Below are positions 1-7,077 of a stretch of DNA of 19,634 nt, piece after piece. The notes beneath the pieces were generated by a model. That model saw only the letters and a program-made list of their open reading frames with translations, did no database searches and was not told the DNA's origin. This DNA comes from an uncultured Prevotellaceae bacterium (GTDB lineage: Bacteria > Bacteroidota > Bacteroidia > Bacteroidales > Bacteroidaceae). The position numbers were made by a program, and so were the translations under genes. The stretch lies in assembly GCA_946624335.1 (NCBI GenBank), contig CAMOSA010000022.1, forward strand, positions 1 through 19,634, given 5' to 3'. Within the stretch, counting starts at the first letter, position 1, and every line of letters starts with the position of its first letter.

Positions 1-3000
1 AGATCGACTTGATCGCTGCTGGATTTCAGGTGGTCTACGAGCTGCCTGATGCGACTGGGATAGTACATCGTCTCGTGCTTGATGGTCGAGAGGGCATTGT
101 CGATGATCATGTTCTGCACGTGCAGGCGGCTCTCTTCGAACAGCCGTCTGCGATGTTCATCCTCTGCCATCTCGAAATCGCTCTGGCGTCGTTCGTGCTC
201 GGTAGCCTCCTGGTGTTGCATCTGAGCCAGCCGCTGGTTGTGCAGCTGAGCCATTTTCCGGCGGAAAGCCATCTGCGGACGGACATAGAAGAGGCCGAAA
301 GCCAACGTGGCTAAGACAAAGACGATGCCGAGGACGATGATGGCCCAACGCTCGGTCTGCTGCGAACGCTCGGTCTGCTGGCAGAAGGACTCAAGCGTCG
401 TGTCCTGGTTGGTGAGCTTGTAGAGCCGCGTATATATGCGGTTGTTGTAGCGGTAGAGGGGCCAATCGTGCAGCGCCAGTGCTGCGATGGCAACTTCGTT
501 GCGCAATCCGAGCAGGAGACTGTAATCGACGTCCGCCTTCTCGCGCCACCATTTCACCTCAGCCGCTTCGGTATCTTGTTCGAACAGAGTAAGATGACGA
601 CCTGTTGTTCGAGCGATGCTTGCATAGTGCTGGTTGAGCGCGAAGAAGGCTGAGTCGGCAAAGGCTACGGCATCGGTGTAACGCTCGTCGAGGTTACAAT
701 AGTAGACCGAGTCGGCGAAAGCATAGGCCCGGCCCAGCGCCACGTGCTGCTGTGACCGGGCAGCAGAACGGTCGGAACGGTGAGTGCTGACGGCCGTCGG
801 CAGCGACTGACCAAAGCATGGCAGGACGGCAGCCCCGACGTGCATGGACATCAAGACGGCTATCACCATGGAAGCGACGCGCGGCAGGCGGAACCAGAAG
901 CGACTGCCCTCCCCCACCCGGCTCTCGATGCCGAAGCGGCAGACGGCAAACAGCGGACTGGTCTTCCGATATTTCTCAATGATTCCCTTGCAGTTCATCA
1001 GGCCAAAGCCGAAACCTTTCTGGCCGTCGGACGGAGTCCCATTAGTGGGACTCGCCTTAGGAGTTAAGGGTTTTGGCGTTTCCCACTGGTGGGAAAAGTC
1101 GTCAGGCTTAGGCGTGTGACCAATCTTGCCTGCATCGTAGACCTTGTTGTTCAGGATGAGGTCGACGTCCTCGGCGGTCATGCCGCAGCCCGTGTCCTGC
1201 ACGGACAGCTCGACATATCGGCCGTCGGTGTCAGCGCCCTCGGTGGCGGCGATGGCGACCCTTCCGCCCTTGGGCGTGAACTTGCGCGCATTGTCGGCCA
1301 GCGTGTTCAGCATGAAGAGGGTCAAGGCACGGTCGGCCTTGACGCTAAGGCCAGTGGACGCTACGTCAAGAGCTATCCCCTTCTGGTCGAAAGCGAAATG
1401 GCTGTGACGCAACGTCTCGAACAAAGGCTCCAGCGGGAATGACGACAGCTGCAGTGCGAGCTGTCCTTGTCGCATCTGAATCCACTCTGTCAGCAGCTCA
1501 TTGTACTGGGTGATGCTCTCGGTGAGTTCGCTGATATAGTCGAGGGCGGCGGGTGACGTCTGCCCTCGTTGCTTCATACGTTCCACTTCATGGATGACGC
1601 GGTTGAGCAGAGGTTGTATGCCCGCCACGAGCTGCAGCTTAGCGCGCTTCTCGACGTTCTGCTGCTTGTCACGCAGCAGACGCAGTTCGGTGGCAGCCTG
1701 CTGCTCTCTGAGCTGTTCCTGTTCCTCTTCAAACGCTTCACGCTGACGCTGTGCCTCGTCGTGAAGCTGCTGTATCTTCAGGTCGATGAGCCTGTTCTGT
1801 GTGCGAATCCGACGCCGCCAGTTGTGCAGCAGATAGAGCACGAAGGCGATGATGAGCGCTGCCACGATGCCTACGGCCGCCCACGTCCTGACGAGTTTCC
1901 GGCTCTCGGCGTTGAGCTCCGCCGCACGGCTCTCGAGCTCGGCGTCCTCGCGAGTGACGTCGAGCAGGTCGAGATAGATGTTCCGGTTGAAGTCGCTCTC
2001 GGCCTTCATGTCTAAAGCGCTGAAGGCAACAGACAGATGCTGTCGGATGCCAGCGATCCACTCGGGCACGGTCTTGACTTGCGGCAATCGCATCCATAGC
2101 CGTTCGACGGATTCTGTCCGCGGCGAAGGATCGTAGACGCTGAGCAGGTCAGGGGACGGCGCTGCGGAGGATGCTGAGGGCTGAGCCTCGGGCATGCCGG
2201 AGGGCGATGCCAGCACCTGATCGGGAGCGTAGTAGCATTGATGATGGAAATTGCCGCACGCCAGGGCCTGAGCGTAGAAGCCGATGGCATCGTGGTAGCG
2301 CCCGTCGGCAAAGGAGAGCTCGCCGAGTGTGCGGAGGGCGCACGCCTGCTGATAGAGGTCGTCGTAGACGAGGAAGTGTTCGAAGGCAGCCTCGGCCATG
2401 CGCATCGCCGTGTCGAAGAGTGGCGAGGCAGCGCCATTGGCGCCGTCATCCGTGGCTGCATGATGCTCCGCGGCTTCATCGTCGGGGATATAGGTCTTGG
2501 GCGATGACGAGAAAACGCTCGTGAGCATCGCGATGACCTCAGGTTGCGTGGCCGCCACGGCCTGCAGACGCAGGCTGTCGGCAAAGAGCGTCGCCAGCGA
2601 CTGCTCGGCATTAGCCTCGAAGAACGTATAGCCCTCGCGCCGCGCCAGCCAGAAGCAGGGCAAGAGATAGTCGAACTCCTCACGGGCGATGGCCACGGGA
2701 TCGGTGTTGTCGCTCAAGCCACCCGAGCCTCTCATGTAGCTGTAGTATAGCCACTGAGCCGTATCTTCCGACAGACGGCAGTAGGTCTCGGCGTCGCGTA
2801 TCTCAGCGATGGCCCGTTCTTGCTGGTCAAGATAGTAGAAATAAGTCGAGGCGACGATGTGGAGGTCGCCGCGTGCGAAGTCGAATCGACGGCGACGGCG
2901 TGGTGTCATGCGCTGCTGTTGCCGCTCCAGCCGTTCTATGCGTTGGAGAGCAAAGCTACGGTGGCGGAAGAAAGCGAGATTGTCGCTGGTGCGCTGTGCC

Positions 3001-3368
3001 ACTTTCATCAGCATGACATCGGCCACGAGACGCTCTACCTCGTCGGCCTCGCCTGCCGCGATGTCGGCAGCTATGACCTGAGCGCTGTCGAAGTCCATCT
3101 GCTGAAATCGCTCGAAGGCCAGGTTGTTCAGCGCCTCGGCCATACCGTCGGCATAGCGGATGCTGTCGGCCTGTTCATAAGCCTCGGAAGCCAGCTGGCG
3201 TACGACGTCAATGTCGCGATAGTGGCTACGATAGGCCAGGTCGTTGATCGAGTCTACCCGGGCACGTGCCATCTCTGGCGAGGCGTTGTGGCGTCTCCCG
3301 CAAGCTCCGCTCGACAGTCCTATGGCGAGCGCCAGGAGCCATGTCCAGAGCGACGTGGCGTGATGCAT
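1..3368 (-). CDS. Giant TPR sensor histidine kinase with two sensor modules, C-terminus outside the window
   Basis: The frame is open from ATG at 3368 to base 1 (1122 codons, no stop). Order seen: a signal peptide or lipobox ending SGAC (Cys23); an extracytoplasmic helical, TPR-like region; a membrane segment at about 495-517 ending LLHNW; a coiled coil; a DHp-like helix with VIHEVE (His593 the candidate phospho-acceptor); and an HATPase domain with N-box LNTLADNARKF (about 683-693), G1 DTGCGM (about 724-729) and G2 GFGFGLMNC (about 785-793). After the normal kinase end (FWFRLPRV) comes a second hydrophobic segment (about 829-852), another extracytoplasmic stretch, a third membrane segment (about 1008-1030), a coiled coil and a second DHp-like motif STIKHETMYYPSRI (His1098). 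This resembles Bacteroidales kinases I recall as carrying DUF5112/DUF5113 domains; that name is from memory. The signal sensed is unknown. It lies 18 bases after the TPR gene, probably in one operon. Confidence 0.85.
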   Translation of the reverse strand, partial: MHHATSLWTWLLALAIGLSSGACGRRHNASPEMARARVDSINDLAYRSHYRDIDVVRQLASEAYEQADSIRYADGMAEALNNLAFERFQQMDFDSAQVIAADIAAGEADEVERLVADVMLMKVAQRTSDNLAFFRHRSFALQRIERLERQQQRMTPRRRRRFDFARGDLHIVASTYFYYLDQQERAIAEIRDAETYCRLSEDTAQWLYYSYMRGSGGLSDNTDPVAIAREEFDYLLPCFWLARREGYTFFEANAEQSLATLFADSLRLQAVAATQPEVIAMLTSVFSSSPKTYIPDDEAAEHHAATDDGANGAASPLFDTAMRMAEAAFEHFLVYDDLYQQACALRTLGELSFADGRYHDAIGFYAQALACGNFHHQCYYAPDQVLASPSGMPEAQPSASSAAPSPDLLSVYDPSPRTESVERLWMRLPQVKTVPEWIAGIRQHLSVAFSALDMKAESDFNRNIYLDLLDVTREDAELESRAAELNAESRKLVRTWAAVGIVAALIIAFVLYLLHNWRRRIRTQNRLIDLKIQQLHDEAQRQREAFEEEQEQLREQQAATELRLLRDKQQNVEKRAKLQLVAGIQPLLNRVIHEVERMKQRGQTSPAALDYISELTESITQYNELLTEWIQMRQGQLALQLSSFPLEPLFETLRHSHFAFDQKGIALDVASTGLSVKADRALTLFMLNTLADNARKFTPKGGRVAIAATEGADTDGRYVELSVQDTGCGMTAEDVDLILNNKVYDAGKIGHTPKPDDFSHQWETPKPLTPKASPTNGTPSDGQKGFGFGLMNCKGIIEKYRKTSPLFAVCRFGIESRVGEGSRFWFRLPRVASMVIAVLMSMHVGAAVLPCFGQSLPTAVSTHRSDRSAARSQQHVALGRAYAFADSVYYCNLDERYTDAVAFADSAFFALNQHYASIARTTGRHLTLFEQDTEAAEVKWWREKADVDYSLLLGLRNEVAIAALALHDWPLYRYNNRIYTRLYKLTNQDTTLESFCQQTERSQQTERWAIIVLGIVFVLATLAFGLFYVRPQMAFRRKMAQLHNQRLAQMQHQEATEHERRQSDFEMAEDEHRRRLFEESRLHVQNMIIDNALSTIKHETMYYPSRIRQLVDHLKSSSDQVD
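1034..1096. repeat. Pair of short palindromes inside the kinase reading frame
   Basis: Two palindromes lie 25 bases apart. At 1034-1053 the 8-base arms GAGTCCCA and TGGGACTC flank a 4-base loop. At 1079-1096 the arms TTTCCCAC and GTGGGAAA flank TG. Both share a TCCCA/TGGGA core. On the minus strand they encode roughly residues 758-779 of the kinase (segment with HQWETPKPLTPKASPTNGT), between the G1 and G2 boxes, where the ATP lid normally varies in length. The frame stays open, so the insert is tolerated. It could be a small mobile palindromic repeat; copies elsewhere cannot be seen from here. Confidence 0.6.
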
Positions 3369-3386
3369 AGCAGACTCGTTTTTGCG

Positions 3387-4607
3387 CTATTTGAGGATTT
3401 GGTCGATCTCGTCGAACTCCTTGCCCATATTCAGGTTAAGATAGATGCGGTAGAGGGGCGCCGCCCAGCGTGCCTTGTCGTCGGGAGCGAGTTCTCGAAC
3501 CTTCTCCATGGGCTGCTTGGCCAGCAGGTAGAGGCTGCGGATGATCTCGTGGTCGCGACGGTACTGCGGATCGTTGATGTCCGACGAAGCCTGTTCGGCG
3601 TAGATGACGGCCAGGTTGAGCGACGCTATACCTTTATTATAATAGGCGTCGACAAACTTGTCGTCACGAACGAGGCACGAGTCGCAGGCGTCGATGACTT
3701 CGCGGTCCTTGCCTTGCTTGAGATAAACGATGCTCTTGGCATACCAGTAGAGGGCGACGGAGTCGGCGATAGTAATCATCGAGTCGGCCAGCGCCAGACT
3801 CTCATCATAGCGGTGATTGGAGACGTTGTAGTCGATGATGTTCGTGAAGAAATAAGGATGCGAGGGGTAAAGCCGGACGCCCTCGTGGAGCGTGTCGAGC
3901 CATCGTGCGGTGTCACCCTTGGCGAGCCACGCCTTGGCCAGATATTCCTCGATGATATAGCTCTGCATGCCGGCATCCTTGGCCATGGCGGCGTGGCGGA
4001 TGACACCGTCGTGGTTGGCGCTGGTGTGAGCCGCCACGGCAGCGAGATAGGCCGTCGGCCGGATGAGGGTGTCGGTCTTCAAGAGCGAGTCGGCAGCGAA
4101 GAGCGGGTGGGTGGCCGTAGCGACGTAGGTGTCGAGGAAGGGATAGGCCTGTGCCATCTGCGCCTTGCGGAAGTGCCATCGTCCGCCATTGAGGAGATTG
4201 GCACGGAAGGGCTTCAGGATGTCGTGGTTGCGGCGCCGGTTGACGGGCTTGACGCGCCCTTTCTCGTCGGGCTGAGCGCCTATGCTGTCGGCCATCTCGA
4301 GGCGGATGAACATATCGAGTATCGACGAGAAGAACTTTGTCGTATCATACTTCTGCTTGAGATAGAGGCGCAGGTTCTCGGCTTCGTAGAGGCGCTGGCT
4401 GCACTCTGCCGCCAGCTGCAGGCACTCGATGCGTTCCTTGCGCTTCGTCTCGGGCTTGGCCGCTTCGGCCATCAGGTTCTTGGCCGTCTGCTCGAGGTTC
4501 TGCTTCTTCTTCAGGTTGTCCTTGGCCTGACGGATGACGCTGACCGACATGGCAGGCATAGCCACCATGAGGAGCAGCAATAAAATATGATTTCTTAGCT
4601 TATTCAT
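3387..4607 (-). CDS. Exported tetratricopeptide-repeat protein
   Basis: This 406-residue protein starts with a short basic stretch and a hydrophobic run (MNKLRNHILLLLLMVAMPAM), a likely signal peptide for export to the periplasm. The rest is helical with repeated motifs of the TPR kind, for example YIIEEYLAKAWLAKGDTARW and FVDAYYNKGIASLNLA, and no enzymatic motif. I chose ATG at 4607 over a start 29 codons upstream because it gives the signal peptide and because a promoter -7 box sits at 4616-4623, inside the longer frame. The downstream gene, 18 bases away, is a kinase whose sensor part is also TPR-like, so the two may act in one signalling pathway. The precise role is unknown. Confidence 0.8.
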   Translation of the reverse strand: MNKLRNHILLLLLMVAMPAMSVSVIRQAKDNLKKKQNLEQTAKNLMAEAAKPETKRKERIECLQLAAECSQRLYEAENLRLYLKQKYDTTKFFSSILDMFIRLEMADSIGAQPDEKGRVKPVNRRRNHDILKPFRANLLNGGRWHFRKAQMAQAYPFLDTYVATATHPLFAADSLLKTDTLIRPTAYLAAVAAHTSANHDGVIRHAAMAKDAGMQSYIIEEYLAKAWLAKGDTARWLDTLHEGVRLYPSHPYFFTNIIDYNVSNHRYDESLALADSMITIADSVALYWYAKSIVYLKQGKDREVIDACDSCLVRDDKFVDAYYNKGIASLNLAVIYAEQASSDINDPQYRRDHEIIRSLYLLAKQPMEKVRELAPDDKARWAAPLYRIYLNLNMGKEFDEIDQILK

Positions 4608-4615
4608 TTCAGCCG

Positions 4616-4647
4616 CAAAGATACGTAAAACTTGCCGCTCGGGCAAA
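4616..4647 (-). promoter_or_regulatory. Bacteroidetes-type promoter of the TPR/kinase operon
   Basis: On the minus strand TTTG (4647-4644) is followed by a 20-base spacer and TATCTTTG (4623-4616), matching the TTTG/TAnnTTTG consensus of the phylum's main sigma factor. Only 8 bases separate the -7 box from the ATG, so the transcript would have almost no leader. Confidence 0.7.
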
Positions 4648-4700
4648 TATGGCAGGTTAAATCTTGTTATATCCCCCAATTTCGGGTACCGCACGAACGC

Positions 4701-4739
4701 CGAAGCGGGCGCTCCCTGTGATGGGGAGGGCCCGCTTCG
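4701..4739 (-). terminator. Hairpin downstream of rho
   Basis: Perfect 10-base arms CGAAGCGGGC (4701-4710) and GCCCGCTTCG (4730-4739) continue, after one G/G mismatch, into CTCCC paired with GGGAG around a short loop. It lies 53 bases after the rho stop and ahead of the next minus-strand promoter. There is no T-tract on either side, so it may be a transcript-end stabiliser rather than a classic intrinsic terminator. Confidence 0.6.
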
Positions 4740-4791
4740 CCTATGTGTGCCTCGTCGTCGGCGTGCTCATCAGGCGCGTCGTTCGGCAAGG

Positions 4792-6855
4792 TCATGAGTT
4801 CATGCTGATGAGGAATTCCTCGTTGGTCTTAGTATGCTCGAGGCGGCTCTTGAGCTCGTTCATGGCCTCGATGGGATTCATGTCGGAGAGGAACTTGCGC
4901 AGGATCCACATCCGGTCGAGCGTCGTCTTGTCGTGCAGCAGATCGTCGCGTCGCGTGGAGCTGGCAACGATGTTCACGGCGGGGAAGATGCGCTTGTTGG
5001 CCAGCGTGCGGTCGAGCTGCAGCTCCATATTACCTGTACCCTTGAACTCCTCGAAGATGACCTCGTCCATCTTGGAGCCGGTGTCGATGAGTGCCGTGGC
5101 GATGATGGTGAGCGAACCGCCGCCCTCGATGTTGCGTGCTGCGCCAAAGAAGCGTTTAGGCTTCTGCAGCGCGTTGGCGTCGACACCGCCGGTGAGGATC
5201 TTGCCGCTAGCAGGTGCTGCCGTGTTATAGGCTCGGGCCAGACGTGTGATGCTGTCGAGGAAGATGACTACGTCATGTCCGCACTCGACCATACGCTTGG
5301 CCTTCTCCAGCACGATGCCGGCGATCTTGACGTGCCGCTCGGCCGGCTCGTCGAAGGTCGATGCGATGACCTCGGCGTTGACGGTGCGAGCCATGTCTGT
5401 CACCTCCTCAGGTCGCTCGTCGATGAGAAGCATCATCAGGTAGGCCTCGGGATGGTTGGCGGCGATGGCGTTGGCTATATCCTTCATGAGTATGGTCTTA
5501 CCCGTCTTGGGCTGTGCGACGATGAGCGCACGCTGGCCCTTGCCGATGGGCGAGAACAGGTCTACGATGCGCACGCTGGTGGCATCGTTGTAGCCACGGC
5601 AGAGCTTGAACTTCTCGTCGGGGAAGAGGGGTGTCAGGTGCTCAAAGGCCTGACGGTCTCGTATGCGAGCAGGATTGCATCCGTTGACCTGATCCACCGT
5701 CATGAGCGGGAAGTACTTCTCGCCTTCGCGGGGCGGACGAATGGCACCCTCGACGACGTCGCCGGTCTTCAGCCCGTATTGCTTGATCTGCTGCTGGCTG
5801 ACGTAGACGTCGTCGGGACTGGCCAGATAGTTGTAGTCGGATGACCGCAGGAAGCCCCATCCGTCGGGCGTTGTCTCCAGTACGCCTTCAGCCTTGACGA
5901 GATCGCCGAAGTCATAGCGCATGACGGGCTCTTCGTGCTTGTTGTCGTTAGCCTTGGCCTGAGGTACGCCGTTCTGCGGAGCCGGTCCTTCAGGCTCTGG
6001 CATATACGGCCCGTCATCGACCATCATAGGTCCGTCGATCATGCCGTAGGGCTCGTCGTAGATTTCCTCGGGGATGGATTGTATGATGACGAAGTCGGGC
6101 TCGTCGGCGTTGAAGAACGCCTCAACCGCTTCGGGTGTGAGCTCGTCTTCTGCCTGCGGAGCACTCTTCCAGTCGCCCTCCGTCATGGCAGCCACAGGTC
6201 CTTCTGCATTCGGCATTGTCTGCCCTTCGTCCTTGGGCTGAGCTACCTTGTTTTTCTTGGACATCACCTTCTCGTTGGCCGTCTCGGCATCGGCGCCCCC
6301 CGCCTGTGACTCAGCAGCCTTGCCTGCATCGTCGAAGAGTTGCAGCTCGGCAGCACGTGCCGCAGCCTCCATAGCTTCCTTCTCGGCTTTGGACTTCCGT
6401 CCGCGCTTCTTGGGTGCAGGTGCGGCTTTCTCTGTCTTGGCGTCGTCGGCGGCAGCTGTCGTGTCAGCCTCCGACGCAGCGGCACGGGCTTCGGTCACGG
6501 CCTCGGCCATGGGCTCTTCAGCCTTTTTGTCTTTCTTCTTGTCCGCTGCGGCCTTACCTTTCTTGGACTCAGGCTTGTCGGCAGCGACTTCGGCAGGCAG
6601 CGCCTCTTGCTGCTGCGGTTTCTGCTGTGCCTCGTTCTTAGCGGCCTCGGCAGCCTTCTCCGCGTTGCTCTTGCGGCCCCGCTTCTTGGGCTGCTTCACC
6701 TCGGCAGGAGCAGGGTTCTGCGTGAGTTCTGCTTCAATGATGCTATATATCAAGTCCAGCTTATCTGTGTCTTTCTTCGTGGAGATATCCAGTGACTTGG
6801 CAATGTCTGTCAGTTGTTCGATGGGCAGTGCCTCGAGTTCGATCTTAGTGTGCAT
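4792..6855 (-). CDS. rho: Transcription termination factor Rho with large disordered insertion
   Basis: Rho is the hexameric RNA-dependent ATPase/helicase that ends transcription. The protein has 687 residues, against about 420 in E. coli. Residues 1-46 match the N-terminal helical domain. Residues about 47-310 are low-complexity, rich in A, K, E and P, with two near-identical motifs PKKRGRKSNAEKAAEAA (56-72) and PKKRGRKSKAEKEAMEAA (148-165). The RNA-binding cold-shock domain follows (GWGFLRS at 332-338, YLASPDDVYVS). Then comes the ATPase core: Walker A PKTGKT (449-454), Walker B VVIFLDS (529-535), the Q-loop region LTGGVDANALQKPKRFFGAA and the R-loop region KGTGNMELQLDR. All core motifs are intact, so it should be active. 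Long insertions in Rho are known in Bacteroidetes, and in B. thetaiotaomicron the disordered part is reported to drive phase separation. The start MHTKIELEALPIEQL gives a normal N-terminus. Confidence 0.97.
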   Translation of the reverse strand: MHTKIELEALPIEQLTDIAKSLDISTKKDTDKLDLIYSIIEAELTQNPAPAEVKQPKKRGRKSNAEKAAEAAKNEAQQKPQQQEALPAEVAADKPESKKGKAAADKKKDKKAEEPMAEAVTEARAAASEADTTAAADDAKTEKAAPAPKKRGRKSKAEKEAMEAAARAAELQLFDDAGKAAESQAGGADAETANEKVMSKKNKVAQPKDEGQTMPNAEGPVAAMTEGDWKSAPQAEDELTPEAVEAFFNADEPDFVIIQSIPEEIYDEPYGMIDGPMMVDDGPYMPEPEGPAPQNGVPQAKANDNKHEEPVMRYDFGDLVKAEGVLETTPDGWGFLRSSDYNYLASPDDVYVSQQQIKQYGLKTGDVVEGAIRPPREGEKYFPLMTVDQVNGCNPARIRDRQAFEHLTPLFPDEKFKLCRGYNDATSVRIVDLFSPIGKGQRALIVAQPKTGKTILMKDIANAIAANHPEAYLMMLLIDERPEEVTDMARTVNAEVIASTFDEPAERHVKIAGIVLEKAKRMVECGHDVVIFLDSITRLARAYNTAAPASGKILTGGVDANALQKPKRFFGAARNIEGGGSLTIIATALIDTGSKMDEVIFEEFKGTGNMELQLDRTLANKRIFPAVNIVASSTRRDDLLHDKTTLDRMWILRKFLSDMNPIEAMNELKSRLEHTKTNEEFLISMNS

Positions 6856-6879
6856 GCTTATGGTGTTATTCGTATTCTC

Positions 6880-6901
6880 ATAAGGTACGGGCGTACCTTA
6901 T
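6880..6901 (-). promoter_or_regulatory. Perfect palindrome in the predicted rho leader
   Basis: Arms ATAAGGTACG (6880-6889) and CGTACCTTAT (6892-6901) are perfect reverse complements around a 2-base centre. The element ends 25 bases before the rho start codon and lies within the predicted 5' untranslated region. It could be a DNA operator or an RNA hairpin acting in autoregulation. Confidence 0.6.
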
Positions 6902-7002
6902 ACATTAACTACATGTAAGGAATGTGATTCAGTAGAAAAAATGATGTGGAAACTACAAATGGATAGTGCGCTATTAACGCTACCCCTTCATAAATTCGAG
7001 TG

Positions 7003-7032
7003 CAAAGGTACAAATTTCTGCTGAAACAGCAA
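7003..7032 (-). promoter_or_regulatory. rho promoter
   Basis: On the minus strand TTG (7032-7030) is followed by 19 bases and TACCTTTG (7010-7003), a full match to the -7 consensus. It predicts a leader of roughly 140 bases before rho. An inverted repeat TGCTG-AAA-CAGCA (7019-7031) overlaps the -33 box and spacer and may be an operator. Confidence 0.65.
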
Positions 7033-7077
7033 GCGTTTTTCACTTTTTTTCTGTAATTTCGCGCCGAAATCTTCAAT

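Noticed and set aside
2820..4583. A 587-codon open frame on the plus strand opposite the kinase and TPR genes
   Set aside because: It is the antisense shadow of two better-supported minus-strand genes; its protein is rich in V, D, G and L with no recognisable domain, as expected from GC-rich antisense frames.
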